From the NCBI RefSeq assembly GCF_028607085.1, contig NZ_CP117412.1, positions 1-64,000 on the forward strand: DNA of 64,000 nt, in the 5' to 3' direction. The stretch's first letter is position 1, and each line of letters begins with the position of its first letter. The translations under genes and the position numbers were made by a program. Under the pieces are notes generated by a model that was not told the origin of the DNA, did no database searches, and worked only from the letters and a program-made list of their open reading frames with translations. Below are positions 8,744-17,722 of this stretch, in pieces. This stretch comes from Sphingomonas naphthae (GTDB taxonomy: Bacteria > Pseudomonadota > Alphaproteobacteria > Sphingomonadales > Sphingomonadaceae).

Positions 8744-9448
8744 GTGACGAACGAGGACGATCAGGGCGGAGCAGGCGCGGCCGAGGCGTTCGAGGCCATG
8801 CGCGGCGAGCTGGCGCTGCGCCGTGGAGGGCTTGGCGGCCGAGCGCGGCGATCGACATACCCGACCATACCGAGACGCTTGGCGTGCTCCAGCAGAACGT
8901 GAACACGGCAGGCGAGAACGTCGCGCGCATCGGCCAATTCCTGAAAGCGGCCCCGGCGCTGGCGATGACGCCGGAGCAGATGGCGCAGCGCATCGCCGCG
9001 GCGGGCAGCGCCGCCCGGCGCGAGGATCAGGCGGCGCTCGCCAAGGCGGGCGAGGACAAGGCCCGCATCATGGCCGATCTTCGCGCCATCGCCGGGTCCG
9101 CATGGACACGCGCCGACCAGAAGAATCGGCAGCTATGGTTTGCCCTGGGTGGGGTGGCGGCCGGCATCCTCGCATGGGCGATCGTGCCGGGCCTGGTCGC
9201 GCGCGAGATCGCACCGGCGAGCTGGCAATGGCCCGAGCGCATGGCGGCGCGGACGCTCGACTTGCCCCGCTGGGAAGCCGGGCAGCGTATGATCCAGAGC
9301 GCCAGTCCCACCGCGTTCCGCGCCATCGTCGGGGCCGACAGGATCGTGACGGCCAACCGCGCGGCGATCGAGGGGTGCGGCAAAGCCGCAGCGCGAAACG
9401 CGTGAAACGGTGCGACGCACGATCACGCTCAAGTGGAGTAAAAGTTAG
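8744..9448 (+). pseudogene. DUF6118 family gene, decayed by frameshifts
   Basis: The family sequence can be followed only by changing frame. The start (MTNEDDQGGAGAAEAFEAMR) is in the frame of GTG 8744, the next segment (EGLAAERGD) in a second frame, and the main body (LGVLQQNVN to RAAIEGCGKAAARNA, with a membrane segment near 9130-9200) in a third. The expected ETVR-TITLK tail comes after another shift near 9400. At least three indels are needed. DUF6118 proteins are typical of alphaproteobacterial plasmids and integrative elements, so this is probably a relic of a conjugative backbone. Confidence 0.7.
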
Positions 9449-9457
9449 CCGCGCAAG

Positions 9458-9841
9458 TTATTCAGCCAAGCGTTCGATGATCGGACAATCAGGCCGATCA
9501 TCGCCATGACAGGCTTGGGCGAGCCCGGTAAGCGAGCGGCGCATGGCGTCCAAGACGCGGACCTTGCGGCCCAGTTCGGCAGCGCGGGCTTCCGCCAGCG
9601 TCTTCACTTCCGCGCTCGACCGATCGCGATCCGACCACAGCCCCAGCAGCGTGCGGATTTCCTCGATCGGGAACCCCAGGTCGCGCGCGTTGGCGATAAA
9701 TCGCAGCCGATGAACGTCAGCGTCGGCGTAGTCCCGGTAGTTCCCGCGCCGTGGCGGCGCGGGCACCAAACCAATCTTTTCATAGTGGCGGATCATGCGT
9801 TGGGAGACGCCGCTGGCGTCCGACGCCGCTCCGATGTTCAC
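9458..9841 (-). CDS. cueR: Copper-responsive regulator CueR
   Basis: A 127-residue MerR-family regulator. The N-terminal HTH ([14 protein letters not shown]) and the C-terminal metal loop CHGDDRPDC (Cys-X7-Cys) match CueR, whose two cysteines bind one Cu(I) or Ag(I). Unusually for a MerR-type gene it is not divergent from its target: it sits immediately downstream of the P-type ATPase gene with a 4-bp ATGA overlap, giving an autoregulated operon. Confidence 0.9.
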   Translation of the reverse strand: MNIGAASDASGVSQRMIRHYEKIGLVPAPPRRGNYRDYADADVHRLRFIANARDLGFPIEEIRTLLGLWSDRDRSSAEVKTLAEARAAELGRKVRVLDAMRRSLTGLAQACHGDDRPDCPIIERLAE

Positions 9842-12312
9842 AGCTTTACCGCGTTGAGCCGCAGTGCGTTCAGGACCACGGTGAAGGACGAGAGCGCCAT
9901 CGCTGCACCGGCCAGCATCGGCGACAGCAGGATACCGGCAACCGGGTAAAGCACGCCGGCCGCAACCGGCACGCCGATTCCGTTGAACAAGAACGAGAAG
10001 AACAGGTTTTGGCGGATATTTCGCATCGTCGCGCGAGCGAGCTTGCGGGCGCGCACGATCGCCGAGAGATCGCCGCGCGTGAGCGTCATGCCGGCGCTTT
10101 CGATCGCCACGTCTGTTCCCGTTCCCATCGCCAAGCCGACATCCGCGGCGGCGAGCGCCGGGGCGTCGTTGATCCCATCGCCCGCCATTGCGACCCTTGC
10201 GCCGCTCGCTTTCAGCTCGCCGATGATACGCGCCTTGTCTTCCGGCAGCAGATCGGCGCGCACGTCATCAAGACCGCCCACGGCGCGCGCGACAGCATCG
10301 GCCGTCCCACGATTGTCGCCGGTGAGCATGACGACCCGCAGGCCCTCCTTGCGAAGCGCGGCAATAGCGTCGCGCGCCGATGCGCGCACCGGATCGGCGA
10401 CTGCGAGCAGACCGGCGAGCGCCCCGTCGATCGCGACGAGGATGATGCCCGCGCCTTCGCCACGGTGACGATCGGCCGCGGCGTCGACCGGCTTGAGATC
10501 AGCGCCGATCCGGCTCATTTGCACCGCATTGCCAATCACGACCGAGCGGCCGCCCACCGTGGCGCTGACACCCAGCCCGGTTTGCGAGGCAAAGTCCGCG
10601 ACTGTGCCGAGCTGCAATCCTCGTTCTTTGGCGGCAACGACGATTGCGTGCGCGAGCGGATGTTCGGATTGGCCTTCGACGGCCGCGGCAAGCGCGAGCA
10701 TGTCGTTCTCTCCGACCGCGCTGACCGTCTCGACCGCGATCAGCTTGGGCTTGCCTTCCGTGAGCGTACCCGTCTTGTCGATGACAAGGGTATCGACCTT
10801 TTCCAGCCCCTGTAAGGCTTCCGCGTTCTTCACCAGCACGCCGGCCTGAGCGCCGCGTCCCGTGCCGACCATGATCGACATGGGCGTGGCGAGCCCGAGC
10901 GCGCACGGGCAGGCGATCACCAGCACTGCGATGGCGTTAAGCAGGGCATGGCCCATGCGCGGCTCAGGGCCGACCAGCGACCAAGTGATGAAGGTCGCAA
11001 TCGAGATCAGCACGACGAGCGGCACGAACCATCCTGAAACCCGATCGGCGACCGCCTGTATCGGGGCGCGGCTTCGCTGCGCTTCCGCGACCATGCGGAC
11101 GATACGCGCGAGCATCGTGTCCGAACCAACCGCGCGGGCTTCCATCACCAGGCTGCCCGTCCCGTTGACGGTGCCCCCGGTAACGATCGCCTCGACTTCC
11201 TTGAGGACCGGCGCGGGTTCGCCGGTGAGCATGGCTTCGTCGACCGACGAACGACCCTCGACCACGACGCCATCGACCGGGATGGCTTCACCGGGGCGGA
11301 CCCGCAGCCGGTCACCGGTTGCCACGTCGGCAAGCCCGACTTCTTCTTCAGAACCGTCAGGCTGCAAGCGTCGCGCCGTCTTGGGGGCGAGATCCATGAG
11401 AGCGCGGATCGCGCGCCCTGTCGCCGCCCTAGCGCGCAGTTCGAGCACTTGCCCGAGCAGCACCAGTGTCACCACGACGCCGGCCGCCTCGTAATAGACG
11501 GGAACCATGCTCCCATGCGTGCGGAAGGTCGCTGGGAAGATGCCCGGCGCGAGCGTCGCGACCACGCTATAGAGGAAGGCGGCACCTACGCCGATCGCGA
11601 TCAGTGTGAACATATTGAGATGGCGGGTACGAAGCGATGTCCACCCCCGCTCGAAAAACGGCCAGCCCGCCCACAGCACGATCGGCGCGGTGAGTGCGAG
11701 CTGGACCCAAGGCGAGGCCGCAGGGCTAACCACATGCAGGCCTAACATTTCCGCGAACATCGAGACGACGAGCAGCGGGATCGTGAGCGCGCCCGCCACC
11801 CACAGTCGGCGCGTGAAGTCGACCAGCTCAGGGTTGGGAGTATCGTCGAGCGACGGTTCTTCGGGTTCGAGCGCCATGCCGCAGATTGGGCAAGTTCCCG
11901 GCCCTTCCTGGCGAATTTGCGGGTGCATCGGGCACGTCCACATCGCCCCCGGCGTCGCCATCGGCTCCGGTTTCGGCTTATCGCTCAGATAGGCGTCAGG
12001 ATTGGCGACAAACTTGCTCCGGCATCCTGCGCTACAGAAATGATAGGCATGACCAGCGTGCTCGGCATGGTGTGTCGTTTTTGCGGGATCGACCGTCATG
12101 CCGCACACCGCGTCGATCACTGCTGCTGCGGCATCGTTGTCCTTACTGCCCGAGCAGCAGCCGCCCGCTTCGGTGTGATGATGTTCGTGCTCGATCTTTG
12201 CGGGAGCGGCCGAGCCGCCCCCGCAACAGGATGAGGGCGTGGAGACCGATTCAGGCGCAGGCTTCGAACAGCCGCAACCCCCGGCTTGGGAATGGGAATG
12301 AGGGTCGTTCAT
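9838..12312 (-). CDS. copA: Copper/silver-exporting P1B-type ATPase
   Basis: An 824-residue inner-membrane pump exporting Cu(I)/Ag(I). The N-terminus carries a Cys/His-rich leader, a YHS-like domain ([11 protein letters not shown]) and a second metal-binding module ([22 protein letters not shown]) instead of a classic CxxC HMA. The ATPase core has MLTGEP, the transport motif [10 protein letters not shown], phosphorylation site DKTGTLTEG, the SEHPLA nucleotide motif and [10 protein letters not shown]. The start at 12312 is chosen for the AAGGAG eight bases upstream; 12339 is possible but lacks one. It is followed by cueR in the same operon. Confidence 0.93.
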   Translation of the reverse strand: MNDPHSHSQAGGCGCSKPAPESVSTPSSCCGGGSAAPAKIEHEHHHTEAGGCCSGSKDNDAAAAVIDAVCGMTVDPAKTTHHAEHAGHAYHFCSAGCRSKFVANPDAYLSDKPKPEPMATPGAMWTCPMHPQIRQEGPGTCPICGMALEPEEPSLDDTPNPELVDFTRRLWVAGALTIPLLVVSMFAEMLGLHVVSPAASPWVQLALTAPIVLWAGWPFFERGWTSLRTRHLNMFTLIAIGVGAAFLYSVVATLAPGIFPATFRTHGSMVPVYYEAAGVVVTLVLLGQVLELRARAATGRAIRALMDLAPKTARRLQPDGSEEEVGLADVATGDRLRVRPGEAIPVDGVVVEGRSSVDEAMLTGEPAPVLKEVEAIVTGGTVNGTGSLVMEARAVGSDTMLARIVRMVAEAQRSRAPIQAVADRVSGWFVPLVVLISIATFITWSLVGPEPRMGHALLNAIAVLVIACPCALGLATPMSIMVGTGRGAQAGVLVKNAEALQGLEKVDTLVIDKTGTLTEGKPKLIAVETVSAVGENDMLALAAAVEGQSEHPLAHAIVVAAKERGLQLGTVADFASQTGLGVSATVGGRSVVIGNAVQMSRIGADLKPVDAAADRHRGEGAGIILVAIDGALAGLLAVADPVRASARDAIAALRKEGLRVVMLTGDNRGTADAVARAVGGLDDVRADLLPEDKARIIGELKASGARVAMAGDGINDAPALAAADVGLAMGTGTDVAIESAGMTLTRGDLSAIVRARKLARATMRNIRQNLFFSFLFNGIGVPVAAGVLYPVAGILLSPMLAGAAMALSSFTVVLNALRLNAVKL

Positions 12313-12336
12313 GGCAAGACTCCTTCGACCCGAGAG

Positions 12337-12367
12337 CATGTAGGGTATGACACCGTGTTAGGGTCAA
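12337..12367 (-). promoter_or_regulatory. CueR-type operator/promoter for the copper ATPase
   Basis: On the minus strand TTGACC (-35) and TACATG (-10) are separated by 19 bp containing a partial dyad (TGAC...GTCA). The long spacer fits activation by the CueR encoded downstream. Confidence 0.65.
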
Positions 12368-12526
12368 GGCCCTGTCGGCACCGCTGGCGTGTATGTTGAA
12401 TCTACGCGCGGGAGCGGCGTTGCCCTCATATTGCGGGGGCCAGCTCTACACCCTCGACGTCATAAGGGCCGCAGCTTAGGTCTATTACTAGCTCGCCAAA
12501 CGCGGGCCGGGGGCAATCGGGGACAT

Positions 12527-13840
12527 ATGGCAGCGCAGATCGACAGTCTTTCTACTGGCACCGACCATGACGGCCTGGTGCGCCGCTTAATTGCCCGCTG
12601 GCGTGACGATCAGGGCGCGACCTATCGGAGCTGGTTTCTTTGGGACGAGCGGTTGAAGAACTTCCGATCAATCCGGCGCGGCATCACCCAGGTTGTCGGC
12701 GAGATCGAGCGCGGCACGTTCGGCGTCGCCTACCGCGGATCGTCGCTCGAAACCGTCGTCCATTCCGTCGCCGAGCAGCGGCAAATCTTCAAGGGCGCGG
12801 ACCATGCGTTCCTCTGGAAGCCGAAGCTCCGCATCCCCGACATTTACGAGAGCCCCGACAATCAGCGCGCGTTCGGCCGCTTGCTCGACGCCTGTTCCTG
12901 TTGCGACACGGCCGAGGAGATCATCAGCCATATCCACGCGATCGACCGTTTGAAGATCAAGGGGCTGGGTCCGGCGGTCGCCAACCTCCTCTACTTCCTT
13001 CACCCGACGCTGGTGCCGCCCTTCAACACCGCAATCGTTAAGGGCTACAACGCGCTGACGGGGGCGAATGTGAAGCTCGGGAGCTGGGAGCATTTTCTGG
13101 CGATGCGGACCGGCATCCTCGATCTCAACGACCGCTTCCGCGAGCTGCTATCGAATGATTTAGGCGCGATCGGCGGTCTGTTGTTCGACATCGGCTCCGA
13201 TCGCTATCCGGCTCCGCCCCTCGACGTGAGCGGCGCGACGCTGGCGAGCTGGGGGCAGCGGCTTGAGGCGGCGCGCGAGGAAGCGCGCACGCTCAGCAAG
13301 GCCGCTCAGCGCGAGGGCGAGAACGAGCGCACCCATACCGAAATCCAGGCATGGCTTCGCGATCTAGGGTTGGCGCTCGGCTATGACGTATGGATCGCCG
13401 CGAACGACCGCAGCCGCGCCTTCGACGGATCACCCTTGGGCGCAGGATGCCTTGAGCGCCTGCCCGACACGATCGCGACGTCGAAGGGCGCTGACTCGAT
13501 CCGGCTGATCGACGTGCTGTGGCTTGAGAAGGCCGGCGATCATGTCGCCGCGGCGTTCGAGGTGGAGCATTCGACCTCGATCTATTCGGGCATCGTCAGG
13601 ATGCTCGACCTGGCCTTGAGCGGTGGCGACCTTCACGCGACCGCGGGGCTGTTCCTTGTCGCGCCCGACGCGCGCGAGACGGACGTTCGCGCGCAGTTGC
13701 AGCGGCCCGCGTTCAGCCGCGTAGCCGACCTCGACATATCCTACCTGCCCTATGGCGAGCTGGAGAAGAACCGGGAGGCCATCGCGCGGTTCGGATCGGG
13801 ACTGAAAGCGATCAAGGCCGTTTCCAGCAAGCTCGCCTAG
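12527..13840 (+). CDS. Uncharacterised protein with possible PD-(D/E)XK nuclease domain
   Basis: A 437-residue soluble protein that I cannot assign to a named family. Near the C-terminus (about residues 325-350) the order IDVLWLEK ... AAFEVEHSTS resembles the catalytic D...ExE/ExK arrangement of restriction-type PD-(D/E)XK nucleases, with Glu-His in place of the usual Lys. A helical middle (residues 250-290) is Glu/Arg rich. The N-terminal 230 residues contain an HhH-like LKIKGLGPAVANLL motif, which also suggests DNA binding. No methylase is adjacent. The start follows GGGGAC; the promoter may overlap the 12.4 kb gap. Confidence 0.55.
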   Translation: MAAQIDSLSTGTDHDGLVRRLIARWRDDQGATYRSWFLWDERLKNFRSIRRGITQVVGEIERGTFGVAYRGSSLETVVHSVAEQRQIFKGADHAFLWKPKLRIPDIYESPDNQRAFGRLLDACSCCDTAEEIISHIHAIDRLKIKGLGPAVANLLYFLHPTLVPPFNTAIVKGYNALTGANVKLGSWEHFLAMRTGILDLNDRFRELLSNDLGAIGGLLFDIGSDRYPAPPLDVSGATLASWGQRLEAAREEARTLSKAAQREGENERTHTEIQAWLRDLGLALGYDVWIAANDRSRAFDGSPLGAGCLERLPDTIATSKGADSIRLIDVLWLEKAGDHVAAAFEVEHSTSIYSGIVRMLDLALSGGDLHATAGLFLVAPDARETDVRAQLQRPAFSRVADLDISYLPYGELEKNREAIARFGSGLKAIKAVSSKLA

Positions 13841-13854
13841 CCCGCTCCGCGCAA

Positions 13855-13877
13855 GGGATGATCCGGAGAGCCGCGTA
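13855..13877 (+). promoter_or_regulatory. ECF-sigma promoter motif, site 1 (upstream of DUF4396 gene)
   Basis: GGGAT, 13 nt, GCGTA; the extended form is AAGGGAT-N13-GCGTATC. The -10 part ends 28 bp before the GTG start. It is one of six matching sites in this region. Confidence 0.75.
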
Positions 13878-13904
13878 TCCTCTAGCATGTAGAGGAGTGC
13901 TGCC

Positions 13905-14789
13905 GTGACGATGCCATCCCCGGCCCCCTGGCTCGACGCCGTGCTGATCGGGTGGTTCGTGCTGACCGCCCTTTCGGTCGCTTACGTCGCGTGGGATGCC
14001 TTCACCCGCAACCCCGAGCTGCGCGTGATGAAATGGGGGTGGCTGTTGGTCACGCTCTATGGTGGCCCGATCATGGCCGCGGCCTATGTCCTGTCCTGCC
14101 AGGAGCCGGCGAACGAGCGGCACGAGGATTTCGTTCGACCGCTCTGGAAGCAGGCGTTCGGCTCGGCCATCCATTGCATGGCGGGCGATGCAACCGGCGT
14201 CATCGCCGCAGCCGCGATCACCACGGCGCTCGGCCTGCCGATGTGGCAGGACGTGATCGCGGAATATGTGTTCGGCTTCGCGTTCGGACTGCTGATTTTC
14301 CAGGCGCTTTTCATGCGCGACATGGCGGGCGGTTCCTATTGGGGCGCGCTTCGCATGTCGTTCATCCCCGAATGGCTGTCGATGAATGCCGTCATGGCCG
14401 GCATGATCCCGACGATGGTGGTGTTGATGAGCCGCGACATGGCCGCGATGCACGCCAGCTCGCTCCGCTTTTGGGGCGTCATGTCGCTGGCGACACTCGT
14501 CGGGTTCGCAGTCGCCTATCCGATCAACCTTTGGCTGGTTGGCGTGCGCTTGAAGCACGGCATGGGCACGGTGCGCGCGCTGGGGCATGGCGGACACGAA
14601 GTCGGCGCGGACCGGCAATCGGCCACGCCGATGCCGGACATGGGACACGACGCAATGGCAGGGATGAGCGGCATGGCGGCCGGCGCGCGCGTGACCGGAC
14701 CTCAGATCGCCGCGATGACAGTGTTGACGCTCATCATGCTTGGCGCGGGCATCATCGTTGCGACGCTGTTCGGTCGGTGGGCCATGTAA
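13905..14789 (+). CDS. DUF4396 membrane protein (copper-island type)
   Basis: A 294-residue inner-membrane protein with about seven hydrophobic helices, matching the DUF4396 family often seen in copper clusters. A Met/His-rich loop near residues 225-260 (HGGHEVG, MPDMGHDAMAGMSGM) could bind copper; a membrane Cys-Met-His group (IHCMAGDA) is another candidate site. Function is not established. The GTG start is preceded by GAGGAG at good spacing and by ECF site 1. It is the first gene of the copper region and lies upstream of the Csp1-like gene, which has its own site. Confidence 0.8.
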   Translation: MTMPSPAPWLDAVLIGWFVLTALSVAYVAWDAFTRNPELRVMKWGWLLVTLYGGPIMAAAYVLSCQEPANERHEDFVRPLWKQAFGSAIHCMAGDATGVIAAAAITTALGLPMWQDVIAEYVFGFAFGLLIFQALFMRDMAGGSYWGALRMSFIPEWLSMNAVMAGMIPTMVVLMSRDMAAMHASSLRFWGVMSLATLVGFAVAYPINLWLVGVRLKHGMGTVRALGHGGHEVGADRQSATPMPDMGHDAMAGMSGMAAGARVTGPQIAAMTVLTLIMLGAGIIVATLFGRWAM

Positions 14790-14818
14790 CTTGCCGCGAA
14801 CGACGGAGATCGCGGCAA

Positions 14819-14841
14819 GGGGTGATCGCGCGGCGCGCGTA
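14819..14841 (+). promoter_or_regulatory. ECF-sigma promoter motif, site 2 (upstream of Csp1-like gene)
   Basis: GGGGT, 13 nt, GCGTA; extended AAGGGGT-N13-GCGTATC. The -10 part ends 38 bp before the ATG. Confidence 0.72.
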
Positions 14842-14878
14842 TCTAGGAACAGGCGGGGGCTCATACGGAGATAATGCG

Positions 14879-15211
14879 ATGCACCAGATCGACCCCGGCA
14901 TGAAGGCGTGCATGGACGCCTGCCACGAATGCCATGTGACCTGTCTTCACATGGCGATGAACCATTGCCTCGAAATGGGCGGCCAGCACGCCGCGCCCGA
15001 GCATATGAAGATCATGGCCGACTGCGCGCAAATTTGCGCGGTTGCGATCGACTTCATGGCGCGCAAGTCCGCCCACCATCAGCATATCTGCCGCGAGTGT
15101 GCCGAGATCTGCCGGGCTTGCGCAGCGAGCTGCGAGGCCCTGGGCGGCATGGAGGATTGCGTGGCAGCGTGCCGGAAGTGCGCCGATTCCTGCGATCGGA
15201 TGGCGGCATAG
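14879..15211 (+). CDS. Four-helix-bundle copper storage protein (Csp1-like, DUF326)
   Basis: A 110-residue protein with 15 or so cysteines in repeated CxxxC/CxxC spacings along helices (CMDACHECHVTC, CAQICAV, CRECAEICRACAASC, CRKCADSC). This is the pattern of Csp1/DUF326 four-helix bundles that hold many Cu(I) ions inside the bundle. No signal peptide is seen, so it is probably a cytosolic (Csp3-like) store. It has its own ECF promoter motif and GGAG ribosome site. Confidence 0.87.
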   Translation: MHQIDPGMKACMDACHECHVTCLHMAMNHCLEMGGQHAAPEHMKIMADCAQICAVAIDFMARKSAHHQHICRECAEICRACAASCEALGGMEDCVAACRKCADSCDRMAA

Positions 15212-15256
15212 CGGGGCTTGCGCGGGCGGTCGCCCGCCCGCGCAGCTATCTGCATA

Positions 15257-15526
15257 TCAACGGCCCATGCTCGCGATCACAGCGAACAGCTCGGCCGTGA
15301 ACTTGGTCAGGAGCTCGGTCGCTGCGCTCCCGAAAATCACCAAACATACGCCTAGCGCGATCAGCTTAGGCACGAAGCTCAGCGTCTGTTCGCTAATCGA
15401 CGTCGCCGCCTGGATGATGCTGATTATCAGCCCGACGATCATCATCGGCACGAGCAGCACCACGCAGATCAGGCCGGCCACGGCCAGCATCCTCCCCGTC
15501 TCGTCGAGCAGGATCGACTGATCCAT
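15257..15526 (-). CDS. FliQ-like small membrane protein in copper operon
   Basis: An 89-residue two-helix protein whose sequence fits the FliQ/EscS export-gate family in length and signature (LIISIIQAATSISEQTLSF, followed by VPKLIALGVCLV). No other flagellar or type III secretion gene is in the window. It lies 52 bp downstream of copD on the same strand, so it would be the third gene of copC-copD, after a strong hairpin. It may be a diverged FliQ used for something else, or a displaced flagellar gene; copper involvement is inferred only from position. Confidence 0.75.
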   Translation of the reverse strand: MDQSILLDETGRMLAVAGLICVVLLVPMMIVGLIISIIQAATSISEQTLSFVPKLIALGVCLVIFGSAATELLTKFTAELFAVIASMGR

Positions 15527-15544
15527 CAGGCGCGGCCCCGTGAA

Positions 15545-15574
15545 CGGCCGGGGACCGCGAGGGCTCCCCGGCCG
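15545..15574 (-). terminator. Strong hairpin between copD and the FliQ-like gene
   Basis: A perfect 10-bp stem (CGGCCGGGGA with TCCCCGGCCG) and 10-nt loop lie between the copD stop and the FliQ-like start. No T-run follows on the minus strand, so it may attenuate or protect mRNA rather than terminate. Confidence 0.5.
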
Positions 15575-15578
15575 CGCA

Positions 15579-16505
15579 TCACATCGCCGATGCAGGCGGC
15601 GCGAGCGTCCCGAGCCAGGCGATCAGCCCGAGAACCGCGATGACACAGGCGGTTTCGATCGCCAGACTTGTCCGCAGCGCGCCGAGGGCGCCCTTGTGAT
15701 CGTCCGCTGCGATCGACCGCTCGAATGCCGGCGTGAGCCGGAAGCGGTTGAGCGAGGCGAGCCCTAGCATGGCGACGAACAGCGCCAGCTTTGCGATCAG
15801 GAGCTGACCATAGAGCGTCGCAGGAAGCGTGGCGAGGTTGCCGATCCCGACCAGCATCCAGCCGTTGACCAGGCCGGTGACGAGGATCGTGCCGACCACA
15901 ACCGTCCCGATCGCGCCGAACCCGTGCAGCGCGCGGTGCGTCAGCCCCAGATGCGCCGCGTCTACGCGCGCCGCGGGTCGGGAGACGAGCAGGAGCAGCC
16001 CCAGTAGTGCGCCAACCCAAGCGCCCGAGGCGATCAGATGGAGAATGTCGACGATGAGGTGGACCCAGCCCATCACGGCTTCGTCCATCGCGCCGTGTCC
16101 GGTCCACGCCAGCGTTGCGAGTGCCACGGCCGAGCAGAGCGCGACGATGCTCAGCCAGATGCCGCGCCCGCCCGCGACCAGCGCTGCCAGCGCCGCGAGG
16201 GCCACCATGACCATGCGCAGCTTCCATGCTGCTCCGATCGCAGAGCCGGTGAGCAGCGCGCCGACTGCTTCACGGTCGATCGGCCAGGCCGGCGTTCCGG
16301 CCATTGAGGAGGCCATCAGCACGACCCAGGCGCCTGAAAACAACAGGCTCAGGCCAGCGCTGGCGATGAACCAGGGACGCAGCGCGAGCGCGTCGCCGCG
16401 CTCGCGCGCCCGCAGCCCATAAAGGCTGAATGCGGCAAGGCCGAACAGCGCAGCCAGCGTCACGTAGAGCGCGAAGCGGACGCCGATAAGCGACCAGTCC
16501 CCCAT
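15579..16505 (-). CDS. copD: Copper resistance inner-membrane protein CopD
   Basis: A 308-residue protein with eight or so membrane helices of the CopD/PcoD family. Conserved groups include WTGHGAMDE and the helix HLIVDILHLIASGAWVG with its histidines, which are candidate heme/copper ligands. CopD works with periplasmic CopC in copper uptake to the cytoplasm or delivery. It starts 4 bp after the copC stop. Full length and intact. Confidence 0.9.
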   Translation of the reverse strand: MGDWSLIGVRFALYVTLAALFGLAAFSLYGLRARERGDALALRPWFIASAGLSLLFSGAWVVLMASSMAGTPAWPIDREAVGALLTGSAIGAAWKLRMVMVALAALAALVAGGRGIWLSIVALCSAVALATLAWTGHGAMDEAVMGWVHLIVDILHLIASGAWVGALLGLLLLVSRPAARVDAAHLGLTHRALHGFGAIGTVVVGTILVTGLVNGWMLVGIGNLATLPATLYGQLLIAKLALFVAMLGLASLNRFRLTPAFERSIAADDHKGALGALRTSLAIETACVIAVLGLIAWLGTLAPPASAM

Positions 16506-16509
16506 CGCC

Positions 16510-16878
16510 TCACTTCACCGCGAAGACGTAGGTTCCTGCGACCTTGTGGGTGTCGGTCGAGACGACATTCCACGCGACGCTATACCGACCCGATGGGAGC
16601 GGCGATTTCGGGGTGATGACGAGGGTCCGGCCATCGGACGAGAGCGCGGAGGCGCTGGCCATCTTCATGGCTGCCATGCCGGGCATCGCTGCCATCGTGA
16701 GATCGGCCTTGGAGAAGGCTGGCATCAGCTTCTCGCTGAAATGAAGTTCGATACGAGCGGGCTTCGCGACCGTCGCATTGGCGGCCGGCGATGCCGACAC
16801 CAGCTTAGGATGGGCGTTCGCCGTTCCGGCGAACATGACGAGAGCGGCAGCAGCAGTCAGAACGGATAGGCGGCGCAT
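16510..16878 (-). CDS. copC: Periplasmic copper-binding protein CopC
   Basis: A 122-residue protein with signal peptide (MRRLSVLTAAAALVMFAGTANA) and the mature N-terminus beginning HPKLVSASPA, which places the first histidine at the Cu(II) site. A Met-rich loop (MAAMPGMAAMKM) provides the Cu(I) site, and TDTHKVAG near the C-terminus supplies the second Cu(II) histidine. It follows the minus-strand ECF site and leads copC-copD-FliQ-like. The start at 16878 is fixed by the signal peptide. Confidence 0.93.
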   Translation of the reverse strand: MRRLSVLTAAAALVMFAGTANAHPKLVSASPAANATVAKPARIELHFSEKLMPAFSKADLTMAAMPGMAAMKMASASALSSDGRTLVITPKSPLPSGRYSVAWNVVSTDTHKVAGTYVFAVK

Positions 16879-16914
16879 AGGGGGCCTTTCGACAGGAGGG
16901 TTCCTGTCCTTCAT

Positions 16915-16937
16915 TACGCGCCCCGATCGACCACCCC
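16915..16937 (-). promoter_or_regulatory. ECF-sigma promoter motif, site 3 (minus strand, copC operon)
   Basis: On the minus strand GAGGGGT, 13 nt, GCGTAAT. The -10 part ends 37 bp before the copC ATG. It is back to back with site 4, so one sigma factor would fire both ways. Confidence 0.72.
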
Positions 16938-16953
16938 TCACGGATGGATTTGA

Positions 16954-16976
16954 GGGATGGGCGCGTCGCTTGCGTA
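16954..16976 (+). promoter_or_regulatory. ECF-sigma promoter motif, site 4 (sigma operon, autoregulation)
   Basis: GAGGGAT, 13 nt, GCGTAAT. It lies 30 bp before the first gene of the CnrY-like/CnrX-like/sigma operon, so the sigma factor would drive its own operon. Confidence 0.75.
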
Positions 16977-17005
16977 ATCCATGCTAGAGGGGTGGAGTGA
17001 ACGAC

Positions 17006-17275
17006 ATGGACCTCGACGCAGTATTGATGAGGCTGGCGCAAGCACCCGTGCCCGCGAGCCTTGATGGCATGGAAGATCGCGTGCTGGCGCGGGTCGCCGC
17101 ACGTCCAGCGGCGCGCGCCGGCTTAGGCGTTGGGGCAATGACGATCGCTGCGGCGCTCGTCATGGGCATCTTCGGTGCCGGTGTGCCCGCGAAGGAAGCC
17201 AGCGCGGCTTCGCTATCGCCCTTGGGGCCGGTGTCGCCGCTCGCGCCCTCCACGCTGCTCGTCGGCGTGCAATGA
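17006..17275 (+). CDS. Small membrane protein, CnrY-like anti-sigma candidate
   Basis: An 89-residue protein: a soluble N-terminus (MDLDAVLMRLAQAPVPASLD) rich in short hydrophobic helix, one membrane segment near residues 44-60, and a Ser/Pro-rich periplasmic tail. Size, topology and place directly before the CnrX-like sensor and ECF sigma match CnrY, the anti-sigma factor of the CnrYXH system, whose N-terminal helix captures the sigma. Sequence similarity is too weak to claim from reading alone. ATG 17006 is chosen for the GGAG eight bases upstream; GTG 16997 is possible. Its stop overlaps the next ATG. Confidence 0.65.
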   Translation: MDLDAVLMRLAQAPVPASLDGMEDRVLARVAARPAARAGLGVGAMTIAAALVMGIFGAGVPAKEASAASLSPLGPVSPLAPSTLLVGVQ

Positions 17276-17712
17276 GCGGCCGCATCCGCCTTCTGCTTGG
17301 CATTGTCGCGTGCTTCATCGCCGCGATCATCGGTGTGTTCGTGGGGCGGGCGCTACTTCCGCCACGTGCCCAGCCCGGCTCGGAGCTGCACGACGTGCTG
17401 CATCATAAGCTGGCGCTGGACGCCAACCAGGAAGCGCGACTTGAAGTGCTGGAGCAGCGTTTCGCCGTGCAGCGGCGCGCATTCGAGCTGGAATTGCGGG
17501 CGAACAATGCCCGGCTCGCTGAAGCGATCGAGGCCGAGCATGGCAACGGGCCGCGCGTCGCCGCAGCGGTCGACCAGAGCCACGCCGTCATGGGCGAGCT
17601 CCAGAAAGCGACGCTGGCGCACATCTTCGCCATGCGCCAGCTCTTGCGGCCCAATCAGACCGGCCAGTTCGATCAGGCCGTGGTGAAGGCGCTCACCGAC
17701 GACGCACGTTGA
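17272..17712 (+). CDS. CnrX-like periplasmic metal sensor
   Basis: A 146-residue protein with one N-terminal membrane anchor (residues 7-28) and a helical periplasmic domain of the Metal_resist/CnrX type. His40-X3-His44, Glu61, His117 and Met121 reproduce the ligand set of CnrX (His42, His46, Glu63, His119, Met123) with identical spacing. CnrX senses Ni/Co and releases the sigma factor through CnrY. Here all neighbouring genes are copper genes, so the metal sensed may differ. It overlaps the CnrY-like gene (ATGA) and ends 10 bp before the sigma gene. Confidence 0.82.
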   Translation: MSGRIRLLLGIVACFIAAIIGVFVGRALLPPRAQPGSELHDVLHHKLALDANQEARLEVLEQRFAVQRRAFELELRANNARLAEAIEAEHGNGPRVAAAVDQSHAVMGELQKATLAHIFAMRQLLRPNQTGQFDQAVVKALTDDAR

Positions 17713-17722
17713 GGTTCGGCGC

